Assembly (NCBI GenBank): GCA_003140115.1
Contig: PLIQ01000455.1
Coordinates: forward strand, 181 to 10,374
Length of the DNA: 10,194 nt
Origin: Actinomycetota bacterium
GTDB lineage: Bacteria; Actinomycetota; Actinomycetes; Streptosporangiales; Streptosporangiaceae
Direction of reading: 5' to 3'
The position numbers were made by a program, and so were the translations under genes. Of this stretch, positions 1 through 6,276 are shown piece by piece (position 1 is the stretch's first letter; each line of letters begins with the position of its first letter). Below the pieces are notes generated by a model. That model ran no database searches. It saw nothing but the letters and a program-made list of their open reading frames with translations, and was not told where the DNA came from.

Positions 1-2
1 TC

Positions 3-1514
3 CGCCTCGCCGTCGAGCTCGCCGACGCGGGCATCATCGACGACGTGACGGCGGTCGGCTCCGTCACGGCGCTGGACATCGAGACGCTCCTGCATCCCCA
101 GATGCAGCTGACCGGCGCCGAGGCGGAGTTCGCCCGCGGCCTGCCCGCCGCGGCCGGCGCCGCGGTCGGGCGCATCGCGCTGAGCAGCGAGCGGGCCGTC
201 GAATGGAGCGAGAAGAGCGATCCGGTCATCCTGGTCGCCGACGAGACCTCGCCGGGTGACCTGCCCGGAATGCTCGCCGCCAAAGCGATCGTCACCGTGC
301 GCGGCGGGCTGGCCGCGCACGCGGCCGTGGTGGCCCGGGGCCTAGGGCGGCCCGCGGTCTGCGGCGCCACTACGCTGCGGATCAATCACGCCGCCGGGAC
401 CGTGACCAGCGCCGGCCTGTCACTGGCCGAAGGCGACCTGATCTCGGTCGACGGCAGCAGCGGGATCATCTACGCGGGCGCGGTGCACGTCGTCCCGCCG
501 CGGCCCGGCGGTGACCTCGAGGGGCTGCTGCGGCGCGCGGACACCGTCCGGCGGCTCGGGGTCCGGGCCAACGCGGACAACGGCCGGGACGCGGCGCTGG
601 CCATCCAGTACGGCGCGGAGGGCGTCGGCCTGTGCCGGACCGAGCATCAGTTCCTCGGCGAGCGGCTGCCGGTGGTCCGGCGGTACCTGCTCGCCACCGA
701 TGCCGACGAGGAGGCCGCGGCGCTGGTCGAACTGGCCGCGGCCCAGAAGGAAGACTTCCTCGACCTGCTCGCGGTGACCGGGAACCGGCCGGTGACCGTG
801 CGGTTGCTCGACGCGCCGCTGCACGAGTTCTTGGGGGAGTCGGCGCACGAAGTGAACCCGATGCTGGGACTGCGCGGCGTCCGGCTGGCGCTGCTGCGGA
901 CCGAGCTTTACCCGGCGCAGGCCCGGGCGCTGTTCAGCGCCTGGGTCGACTTGGCCGCCACCGGGGTCGAGCCTCAGCTCGAGGTGATGGTGCCGCTGGT
1001 GGCCCTGGCCGGGGAGCTAGCGTCGGCGGTGCAGAGCATTCACCGCGCCGCCGGCGAGGTCGAGGCGAGCACCGGCGTGACCGTGCCGTACACCGTGGGC
1101 ACGATGGTGGAGACGCCGCGCGCCGCGCTGATCGCCGGCCAGCTGGCCGGGATGGCGCAGTTCCTGTCCTTCGGGACCAACGACCTCACCCAGCTCACCT
1201 ACGGGTTCTCTCGCGACGACGTGGAGGCGCAGCTGCTCACGGCCTACGTGGAACGCAAGCTGCTGCCGGTCAGCCCGTTCGCCAGCCTGGACCCAGAGGG
1301 CGTCGGCGAGCTGCTCAGGACGGCCATCGCCGCGGCCCGCCGCGTGAACCCGGCGATCAAGCTCGGCATCTGCGGCGAGCACGGCGGTGACCCCGCCTCG
1401 ATCGAACTGTGCGAGCGGCTCGGCCTGGACTACGTCTCCTGCTCGCCGTCGCGCGTGCCCGGCGCCCGCCTAGCCGCGGCCCACGCCGCCGTGGCCGTCG
1501 GCGCGGCAACATAG
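3..1514 (+). CDS. ppdK: Pyruvate, phosphate dikinase-type enzyme (PPDK), C-terminal part, 5' end cut by the window edge
   Basis: PPDK interconverts pyruvate, ATP and phosphate with phosphoenolpyruvate, AMP and pyrophosphate in the cytosol. The frame is open to the left edge and reads through the linker ending in LLHPQM, so the first visible GTG at 45 is probably not the start; 503 codons are visible. The swivelling phosphohistidine domain comes first (GGLAAHAAVVARGLG, catalytic His codon 318-320). The PEP/pyruvate barrel follows, with GLCRTEH, LDAPLHEFL, NPMLGLRGVRL, VGTMVETPRAAL, SFGTNDLTQLTYGFSRDD and CGEHGGDP (catalytic Cys codon 1371-1373). These motifs separate it from PTS enzyme I and PEP synthase. 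Two oddities: the usual Thr-Ser before the His is Ala-Ala, and about 25-30 residues normally found between PLHEFL and HEVNPMLG are absent. Whether an ATP-grasp domain precedes it or it is a short-form PpdK, as I recall for M. tuberculosis Rv1127c, cannot be seen. Confidence 0.9.
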   Translation, partial: RLAVELADAGIIDDVTAVGSVTALDIETLLHPQMQLTGAEAEFARGLPAAAGAAVGRIALSSERAVEWSEKSDPVILVADETSPGDLPGMLAAKAIVTVRGGLAAHAAVVARGLGRPAVCGATTLRINHAAGTVTSAGLSLAEGDLISVDGSSGIIYAGAVHVVPPRPGGDLEGLLRRADTVRRLGVRANADNGRDAALAIQYGAEGVGLCRTEHQFLGERLPVVRRYLLATDADEEAAALVELAAAQKEDFLDLLAVTGNRPVTVRLLDAPLHEFLGESAHEVNPMLGLRGVRLALLRTELYPAQARALFSAWVDLAATGVEPQLEVMVPLVALAGELASAVQSIHRAAGEVEASTGVTVPYTVGTMVETPRAALIAGQLAGMAQFLSFGTNDLTQLTYGFSRDDVEAQLLTAYVERKLLPVSPFASLDPEGVGELLRTAIAAARRVNPAIKLGICGEHGGDPASIELCERLGLDYVSCSPSRVPGARLAAAHAAVAVGAAT

Positions 1515-1528
1515 GCAGCAACGTAGGC
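1506..1528 (+). repeat. Imperfect 12-bp tandem repeat carrying two in-frame stop codons
   Basis: GCAACATAGGC (1506-1516) is followed by GCAACGTAGGC (1518-1528), 10 of 11 bases identical with a 12-bp period. The ppdK stop TAG at 1512-1514 is duplicated as a second in-frame TAG at 1524-1526. This looks like a local duplication of the gene end that gives a tandem stop. No function is implied beyond that. Confidence 0.55.
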
Positions 1529-1541
1529 CCCTAAATGGGCC
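1526..1541. terminator. Small hairpin between convergent ppdK and TetR genes, possible bidirectional terminator
   Basis: GGCCC (1526-1530) and GGGCC (1537-1541) form a perfect 5-bp GC stem with a 6-base loop, ctaaat. It fills the only gap between the two convergent stop codons. There is no T-run on either side, so it is not a classical intrinsic terminator. Position and GC content make a modest two-way terminator plausible. Confidence 0.35.
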
Positions 1542-1542
1542 G

Positions 1543-2172
1543 TCAGGTCAGCGACATGATGAGCGAGATGCACATCTCCTCGACCGCGGCCACCAGCGGA
1601 CCGCGGGCCACCCTGCTGGTCTTGCCCTCCAGGACCGTCGCCTGGGTGATGAGGATGACGTCCAGCATCACCCGGATCGCCATGGTGTGCGCCGCGTGCT
1701 GCTCGCGTGCCTTGCGCGCGCTGCCGGACGACCGGACGGCGGGCATGTAGTCGTAGGCGCGCTGCAGGTGCCGCTCCTCCCACTCCTGGCGCAGCTCCAG
1801 CGCATGCTGCGTGGGGCCTTCGGAGTAGCGCGCCACCAGCCGGGCCTCGTCCGGGTGCGTGCTCCAGAATTCCCAGCCGGCGGCGAGGACCTTGCGCAGG
1901 CCGTCGATATTCGGCGTGTCGAAATCCGGGCGGGCCAGGAAAATCTTCTCGCTGAACCCGGCCATGGCGGCCCGCAGGGCCTGGGTGAAAAGTTCTTCCT
2001 TGCCGCCGAAGTGATAATAGATCGCCGTCGGAGCGACCCCCGCGGCCCGGGCGATGTCCTCGATCCGGGCTTCCACGTATCCATCACGGGAGAACGTCTT
2101 GGTCGCGGCTTCGATGATCTCCTTGCGCCGGGATGGCCGGTGGGCTGGGCGCTTGTCTTGTCCGGGAGTCAC
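1543..2172 (-). CDS. TetR/AcrR family transcriptional regulator (TetR-A)
   Basis: One-component repressor of 209 aa, typical TetR length. The N-terminal helix-turn-helix spans about residues 17-55: KEIIEAATKTFSRDGY, then IEDIARAAGVAPTAIYYHF, the family signature, followed by KEELF. The C-terminal ligand-binding half shows no recognisable ligand motif. I chose the GTG at 2172 because AAGAGGA (2184-2178) lies 5 bases upstream. The longer frame, with an ATG at 2205 and beyond, would put that ribosome site inside the coding sequence and run into the divergent gene. It faces a second TetR gene across 36 bp and is convergent with ppdK. The usual arrangement predicts repression of itself and of the divergent neighbour through the shared gap. 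The inducer is unknown. Confidence 0.9.
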   Translation of the reverse strand: MTPGQDKRPAHRPSRRKEIIEAATKTFSRDGYVEARIEDIARAAGVAPTAIYYHFGGKEELFTQALRAAMAGFSEKIFLARPDFDTPNIDGLRKVLAAGWEFWSTHPDEARLVARYSEGPTQHALELRQEWEERHLQRAYDYMPAVRSSGSARKAREQHAAHTMAIRVMLDVILITQATVLEGKTSRVARGPLVAAVEEMCISLIMSLT

Positions 2173-2208
2173 GTTCGTCCTCTTGAGGGGTCCGATAGTA
2201 TACATATT
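2173..2208. promoter_or_regulatory. 36-bp divergent promoter/operator between two TetR genes
   Basis: An AT-rich block in otherwise GC-rich DNA. On the plus strand, TAGTAT (2196-2201) fits an actinobacterial -10 and sits 7 bases before the ATG at 2209, which suggests a leaderless transcript. On the minus strand, TATACT (2202-2197) fits a -10 for the other gene, whose ribosome site is AAGAGGA (2184-2178). Bases 2195-2210 form an imperfect palindrome, 6 of 8 pairs complementary, around the perfect hexamer GTATAC (2198-2203). That is a reasonable operator candidate for one or both regulators. No convincing -35 box is seen on either strand. Confidence 0.5.
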
Positions 2209-2838
2209 ATGACGGTCGACGCCAGCGCGCGGAAACCGGCAAATCGGCCGTCTCGCAGGCACTACCTCATCGACGCGGCCGTGGAGCTGTTCTCCCTTGA
2301 GCCGTGGGAGTTCATTACCGTCGCCGACATCGTCGAGCGCGCGGGAATGACGCCTGCGACGTTTTACTATCATTTCTCATCCCGGGAACAGTTGCTCGAG
2401 GAGATCGTTCAGGATTTCGCGCAAAAATGGACCGACATGGTCGAGCGGCTGCTGGCCGCCGCCGACACCCCGGACGCGCTGAATGACGTGGCCGGGCAGT
2501 TGCTGGACGAGATCGACAAGTCCGGGCCGGTGGCCAAGATCTTCTTCCTGAGCACGGAAAAGGAGCCACTGCTCGCCGAGCGGATCAGGACCGACGCGCG
2601 CAAGCGGCTGATCCGGTCGGCGACCAAGGCCGTCCGCCGGCTTGATCCCGACCGCGACCGGGCCCACGCGCACGTCAACGGGGTGGCGATGATCGTCCTG
2701 TACGAGATGGGCGCCCGGTCCCACCTCGGGCTCGCCGATGCCTACCGCACCCTCGGCCCGCGCCGGTTCCGTGCCGAGCTGGCCAAGCTCAGCCGCGTCT
2801 CGACCGGCTTCGCCGACCCCCCCGAGCCCCAGCCGTGA
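2209..2838 (+). CDS. TetR/AcrR family transcriptional regulator (TetR-B)
   Basis: A second 209-aa TetR-type regulator. The DNA-binding half covers about residues 18-56: LIDAAVELFSLEPWEFITVADI, then VERAGMTPATFYYHF and SREQL. The C-terminal half carries an unassigned ligand pocket and a Pro-rich tail (ADPPEPQP). I placed the start at ATG 2209, where homology begins; the frame is open far upstream but there it is antisense to TetR-A. No Shine-Dalgarno sequence lies at a useful distance (GAGGGG is 18 bases away), while a -10-like TAGTAT ends 7 bases before the ATG, so leaderless translation is likely. The first 58 or so residues match TetR-A at about 23 positions by hand alignment, including RPSRR just before the first helix, which suggests common descent. 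Its stop is 1 bp from that of phaC, facing it. Its targets are unknown; phaC is a positional guess only. Confidence 0.88.
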   Translation: MTVDASARKPANRPSRRHYLIDAAVELFSLEPWEFITVADIVERAGMTPATFYYHFSSREQLLEEIVQDFAQKWTDMVERLLAAADTPDALNDVAGQLLDEIDKSGPVAKIFFLSTEKEPLLAERIRTDARKRLIRSATKAVRRLDPDRDRAHAHVNGVAMIVLYEMGARSHLGLADAYRTLGPRRFRAELAKLSRVSTGFADPPEPQP

Positions 2839-2839
2839 G

Positions 2840-4579
2840 CTATACCCGGTCGCGGACGTAGCCGCCGGGCGCCGGCTCGAGCGCCGGATGCGTACCGCTG
2901 CCGAGCGACCCGGGCGCGGGCACCTCGTCCCCAGAGCGCGAGGCGGTCCAGTCCGCCCAGACCTCCCACCAGGTCCCGGGTTGCTTGACGGCCGACTTGA
3001 ACCAGGTGTCCGGGCCGGCCCCCGACTCGCCGTTGATGTAGTACGTCGCCTTCGGGTTGCCGGGCGGATTGACCAGGCTGGCGATGTGACCCGAGTTGCT
3101 CAGCACGAAGGTCGACGAGCCGCCCAGCAGCTCGGTCGTCCGGTAGCAGCCCTTCCACGGGGTCAGGTGATCGGTGATCGCGCCGGTCACGAACGTGGGG
3201 ACGGTGATCCGGCTCAGGTCCACGCCGGTGCCCAGCACCTGGACGGCGCCCGGCTGGCACAGCGTGTTGTTCTTGAAGATGTCCAGGAACTCGGCGTGCA
3301 GGTGCCCGGGCAGGTTCGTGCTGTCGGCGTTCCAGGCCAAGATGTCGAAGACCGGGGGCGGATCCCCCATCAGGTAGTTGCTGACCCAGTAGTTGAACAC
3401 CAGGTCATCGGGTCGCATCCAGGAGAACACATTGCCCAGCTGCCGTCCGGTGATGACCCCGGCGCGGCGTGACCTCTTTTGCGCCAGCTCCAGCAGGCGG
3501 GGCGCCGAGAAGGCGCCCAGGGCGGCCCGGGAATCGAAGTCGAGCAGCGTCACCGCGAACGACGCCGCGCGCACCCGGCCGGCGTCGGTCGCGGCCAGGT
3601 GGTTGAGCACCGTGGACATCAAGATCCCGCCCGCGCAGAAGCCGATCGTGCTCAGGTCGGGCGTGTCGCAGATCTCGCTGACCACGTCCATCGCGGACCG
3701 GATCCGGGCCGCGTAGGCATCCATGCCGAGCCCGCCCATGCCGGGGTCCGGGTTGCGCCAGCTGAGCATGAACACCTGCAGGCCGCGGCTCACCGCGTAC
3801 TCGACGAAACTCCGGCCCGGGCGCAGGTCAAGGAAGTAGTAGCGGCCGATCGGCGGCGGGATGATGAGCACCGGCTGGCGGCGCACCGTGGCCGTGGTCG
3901 GCGTGTACTGGATGACCTCGGCCAGCTCGTCGCGATCGACGACCGCGCCGGGCGTGACGGCCAGATCGGTCCCGACCTCGAACGCGCTGCGATCGGTCTG
4001 AGACGGCATGCCCCCGTTCTGACGCACGTCGCGCCACCACTGGCGGGCGCCCCGGGCCACGCTCAGGCCGCCCGTGTCGAAGGCCCGCTTGAGCGCCGCG
4101 GGGTTGCTGCCCAGGAAGTTGGTTGGCGCGGCCGCGCTCATCACGATGTTCGCCACGAACCGCGCCCGCTCGGCGTCCTGCCAGCTCCGCTCGGTGCCGT
4201 CGAGGTCGTCGACGAGGTGTCCGACCGATTCGCACAGGCTCAGGTACTCCTGGCCCAGTCGCCGGAACGCCGGATTCTGCGCCCAGGCCGGGTCGGCGAA
4301 GCGGCGGTCACCCTTGGCGGGGGCGCGGTCGGACTTCCCGGCCAGGATGCGGAGCGTGTCACCCGCCAGCCGGCGCGTCTCCCGGGCTACGCTGCGCGGC
4401 TGGGCCAGCGTCATGCCCACGCCCTGGAGCAGCAGGGTCACGGTGGGAATGCCGATGGCCTCGCCGGCCTCGACGATGCCGAGCGCCTCGTCCTCGGTAC
4501 CGGGCGGCCCTCCGGTCGGCCCTCCGGCGGTCATGCCAGCGCTCTCTGGCGATCGAGCCTCAGCGGGGATTTCGACCAT
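2840..4579 (-). CDS. phaC: Class I poly(3-hydroxyalkanoate) synthase
   Basis: Polymerises (R)-3-hydroxyacyl-CoA into storage polyester on the surface of PHA granules. 579 aa, usual for single-subunit class I enzymes. The N-terminal domain contains WWRDVRQNGGMPSQTDRSAF and FEVGTDLAVTPGAVV, the substrate-side motif of class I synthases. The alpha/beta-hydrolase core follows with the lipase-like box GFCAGG, nucleophile Cys315, then Asp470 in ITDHLTPW and His498 in SGHIASLVNPPGNPK. All three catalytic residues are present. The ATG at 4579 lies 14 bases after GGAGGAG, which is long; Met16 (ATG at 4534) is an alternative start. The first 35 or so residues are Gly/Pro-rich and unconserved. It diverges from zwf and converges on TetR-B with a 1-bp gap. 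Genes for beta-ketothiolase, acetoacetyl-CoA reductase and phasins are not in the window, so precursor supply must come from elsewhere. Confidence 0.95.
   Translation of the reverse strand: MVEIPAEARSPESAGMTAGGPTGGPPGTEDEALGIVEAGEAIGIPTVTLLLQGVGMTLAQPRSVARETRRLAGDTLRILAGKSDRAPAKGDRRFADPAWAQNPAFRRLGQEYLSLCESVGHLVDDLDGTERSWQDAERARFVANIVMSAAAPTNFLGSNPAALKRAFDTGGLSVARGARQWWRDVRQNGGMPSQTDRSAFEVGTDLAVTPGAVVDRDELAEVIQYTPTTATVRRQPVLIIPPPIGRYYFLDLRPGRSFVEYAVSRGLQVFMLSWRNPDPGMGGLGMDAYAARIRSAMDVVSEICDTPDLSTIGFCAGGILMSTVLNHLAATDAGRVRAASFAVTLLDFDSRAALGAFSAPRLLELAQKRSRRAGVITGRQLGNVFSWMRPDDLVFNYWVSNYLMGDPPPVFDILAWNADSTNLPGHLHAEFLDIFKNNTLCQPGAVQVLGTGVDLSRITVPTFVTGAITDHLTPWKGCYRTTELLGGSSTFVLSNSGHIASLVNPPGNPKATYYINGESGAGPDTWFKSAVKQPGTWWEVWADWTASRSGDEVPAPGSLGSGTHPALEPAPGGYVRDRV
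4505..4527. repeat. 12-bp tandem repeat in the phaC N-terminal coding region
   Basis: CGGCCCTCCGG occurs at 4505-4515 and again at 4517-4527, period 12 bp. On the coding strand it encodes GGPTGGPP near residues 19-26 of PhaC, upstream of the conserved domain. It is probably a slippage product in a low-constraint segment. Confidence 0.5.
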
Positions 4580-4655
4580 CGGTCCACGGGCATCTCCTCC
4601 GCGCGCGCGACCGCGGCAATACGGCCACCAACGGCGAGTGTAACGCCCGCACCCT

Positions 4656-4672
4656 GACTCCAGTAAGCCTTC
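4656..4672 (+). repeat. Direct repeat copy 1, GACTCCAGTAAnnCTTC
   Basis: GACTCCAGTAA followed by GC and CTTC. It matches copy 2 (4687-4703) at 15 of 17 positions. It lies about 25-40 bp upstream of the putative phaC transcription start. Candidate activator or repressor half-site. Confidence 0.55.
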
Positions 4673-4686
4673 ACGGGCCAGAGACC

Positions 4687-4703
4687 GACTCCAGTAACTC
4701 TTC
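4687..4703 (+). repeat. Direct repeat copy 2, GACTCCAGTAAnnCTTC
   Basis: GACTCCAGTAA followed by CT and CTTC. It starts exactly 31 bp after copy 1, close to three helical turns, so both copies face the same side of the DNA. It lies about 25-40 bp upstream of the putative zwf transcription start. Confidence 0.55.
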
Positions 4704-4734
4704 GCCCCAAGGCCTTTTACCTTGCATTAATGAG

Positions 4735-6276
4735 ATGGATGATGGAGCGGTGAACGAAGCGGCCTACGACGACGCGGTCCGGCGCGCCCCGGCCTGCGCC
4801 CTGGTCATCTTCGGCGCGTCCGGCGACCTGACCGAGCGCAAGCTCCTGCCGGCGATCCGCCAGCTCGCCGCCCGGCACCGGCTCGGGCCCGAGTTCGCCT
4901 TGATCGGCGTGGCCCGGACGGCCATGAGCGATGCGGAGTGGGCAGATAAGTGCCTGTCCGGGGAGGCCGCACAAGCCGGGGAGGCCGCACAAGCACAAGC
5001 ACAAGGCGCAGAGTGGGCGCCCAAGGCCAGCTTCCGCTACATCAGCGGCGGCTACGACGACCCGGACACCTACCACCGCCTGGGCGAGGTGCTGGCGGAC
5101 TGCGACCGCACGCTCGGCACGGCCGGCCAGCACGTCTTCTACCTGGCCACGCCGCCGCGCCTGTTCGGCACCATCGCCCTCCAGCTGGGCCGGTCCTCGC
5201 TGAACGTCAGCGCGGCGAGGGACTGGCCGCGGCTGGTGATCGAGAAGCCGTTCGGCTGGGACGAGGCCAGCGCCCGCAGCCTGTACTCCGACATCAGCGG
5301 GTCGTTCACCGAGTCGCAGATCTTCCGGATCGACCACTACCTGGCCAAGGACACCGTGCAGAACCTGCTGGCGCTGCGCTTCGCGAACTCGATCTTCGAG
5401 CCGATCTGGAACCGGACCTGGGTCGACAACGTGCAGATCACGGTGGCCGAGACGCTCGGCGTCGGCTCGCGCGGGGGGTTCTACGACACCACCGGCGTGG
5501 TCCGCGACATCGTCCAGAACCACGTCCTGCAGGTGCTGTCGCTGTTCTTGATGGAACCGCCGACCTCCTTCCATCCCGAGGCCATCCGCGACGAGAAGGT
5601 CAAGCTGCTGCGCGCGATCAGGCCACTGACCGATCCGGACGTCATCGGCCGCGACGCGGTCCGGGGCCAGTACACCCGGGGCGGTACCCGCGACAACCTG
5701 ATCCTGTCCTACCGGGAGGAGGAGGGCGTCGACCCGCTCAGCGCCACCGAGACGTTCGTGGCGCTGCGCCTGCACATCGACAACTGGCGGTGGACCGACG
5801 TCCCGGTGTACGTCCGGACCGGCAAGCGCCTGCCGCGCCGCACCACCGAACTCGTCATGGAGTTCCGACGCCCGCCCCACCTCCCGCTGTTCCCGGCCGA
5901 GGCGACCACCCTGGCCCCGGATGCGCTGGTGGCGCGGGTGCAGCCGAACGAGGGCATCAGCCTGCGGTTCGGCGCCAAGGTGCCTGGCCACGAGTTCCGG
6001 CTCCGCAAGGCGTCGATGGATTTCTCCTACTCCGAGGGCTACGGCGAATCGCGGGACGACGCCTACGAGCGGGTCATCCTCGACGCGCTGATCGGCGACG
6101 CCACGTTGTTCATCCGCGCCGACGAGGTGACCCGGTCCTGGCGCATCGTCGATCCCCTGCTGGCCTACTGGGAGCAATCCCCGGACCCGATCCCGCTGTA
6201 CCACGCGGCCACCTGGGGACCCCAGGAAGCGACCCAGCTCATCCAGCGGGACGGCCGCCAGTGGCGCAATCTGTGA
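4735..6276 (+). CDS. zwf: Glucose-6-phosphate 1-dehydrogenase
   Basis: Oxidises glucose 6-phosphate to 6-phosphogluconolactone, first step of the oxidative pentose phosphate pathway and a main NADPH source. 513 aa from ATG 4735. The nucleotide-binding motif is VIFGASGDLTERKLLP (residues 24-39). EKPFGWD and the active-site RIDHYLAKDTVQNLLALRFAN (from residue 198) follow, with the first catalytic His at 201. Next come FEPIWNRTWVDNVQITVAE, FYDTTGVVRDIVQNH with the second catalytic His, and VYVRTGKRLPRR. The start is not certain: GTG 4750 is in frame too, and neither has a good ribosome site, whereas a -10-like TACCTT ends 11 bases before ATG 4735. Residues 75-91 come from a tandem DNA repeat in a surface region that varies in this family. 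It is the first gene of a three-gene unit, and its TGA overlaps the next start. Confidence 0.95.
   Translation: MDDGAVNEAAYDDAVRRAPACALVIFGASGDLTERKLLPAIRQLAARHRLGPEFALIGVARTAMSDAEWADKCLSGEAAQAGEAAQAQAQGAEWAPKASFRYISGGYDDPDTYHRLGEVLADCDRTLGTAGQHVFYLATPPRLFGTIALQLGRSSLNVSAARDWPRLVIEKPFGWDEASARSLYSDISGSFTESQIFRIDHYLAKDTVQNLLALRFANSIFEPIWNRTWVDNVQITVAETLGVGSRGGFYDTTGVVRDIVQNHVLQVLSLFLMEPPTSFHPEAIRDEKVKLLRAIRPLTDPDVIGRDAVRGQYTRGGTRDNLILSYREEEGVDPLSATETFVALRLHIDNWRWTDVPVYVRTGKRLPRRTTELVMEFRRPPHLPLFPAEATTLAPDALVARVQPNEGISLRFGAKVPGHEFRLRKASMDFSYSEGYGESRDDAYERVILDALIGDATLFIRADEVTRSWRIVDPLLAYWEQSPDPIPLYHAATWGPQEATQLIQRDGRQWRNL
4958..5005 (+). repeat. Tandem repeats inside zwf: two 18-bp units, then CACAAG units
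   Basis: An 18-bp unit, CCGGGGAGGCCGCACAAG, occurs at 4958-4975 and identically at 4976-4993. It is followed in phase by CACAAG at 4994-4999 and 5000-5005, so with the end of the second unit CACAAG is repeated three times. Both periods are multiples of three, so zwf stays in frame and encodes GEAAQAGEAAQAQAQG. It has the form of recent slippage expansion and may vary between strains. Confidence 0.85.

Larger units (their letters stand above)
4580..4734. promoter_or_regulatory. Divergent phaC-zwf control region
   Basis: 155 bp without a gene. For phaC on the minus strand, TACACT (4642-4637) fits a -10 and would give a leader of about 50 nt containing GGAGGAG (4600-4594). For zwf on the plus strand, TACCTT (4718-4723) fits a -10 and would start transcription near 4730, almost at the ATG. 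Neither has a clear -35 hexamer. Two direct repeats (4656-4672 and 4687-4703) fall where each promoter's -35 region would be. The -10 assignments are by eye and unproven. Confidence 0.45.

Noticed and set aside
632..1390. 252-codon alternative plus-strand frame inside ppdK
   Set aside because: Out-of-frame shadow; the ppdK frame holds every conserved motif without interruption.
1687..2208. Upstream extension of TetR-B to 383 codons
   Set aside because: That segment is antisense to TetR-A and has no TetR sequence; homology starts just after ATG 2209.
2173..2373. Longer starts for TetR-A (ATG 2205 or the frame start at 2373)
   Set aside because: They would place the AAGAGGA ribosome site within the coding region and overlap the divergent gene; GTG 2172 fits spacing and homology.
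2738..3472. 244-codon plus-strand frame across the TetR-B/phaC junction
   Set aside because: Crosses the end of one gene and runs antisense to another; composition is shadow-like and no motif is seen.
3479..4657. 392-codon plus-strand frame opposite phaC
   Set aside because: Antisense shadow of a high-GC gene; the product is Arg/Ala/Gly-rich without any domain, while phaC on the other strand has all catalytic residues.
4717..6204. 495-codon minus-strand frame opposite zwf
   Set aside because: Codon-phase mirror of zwf with low-complexity composition; no start site or homology supports it.
4950..6272. Upstream extension of the DUF2252 frame through zwf (up to 912 codons)
   Set aside because: Homology begins only after the zwf stop; the extension is an alternative frame of zwf, and GTG 6273 gives a clean GTGA overlap.
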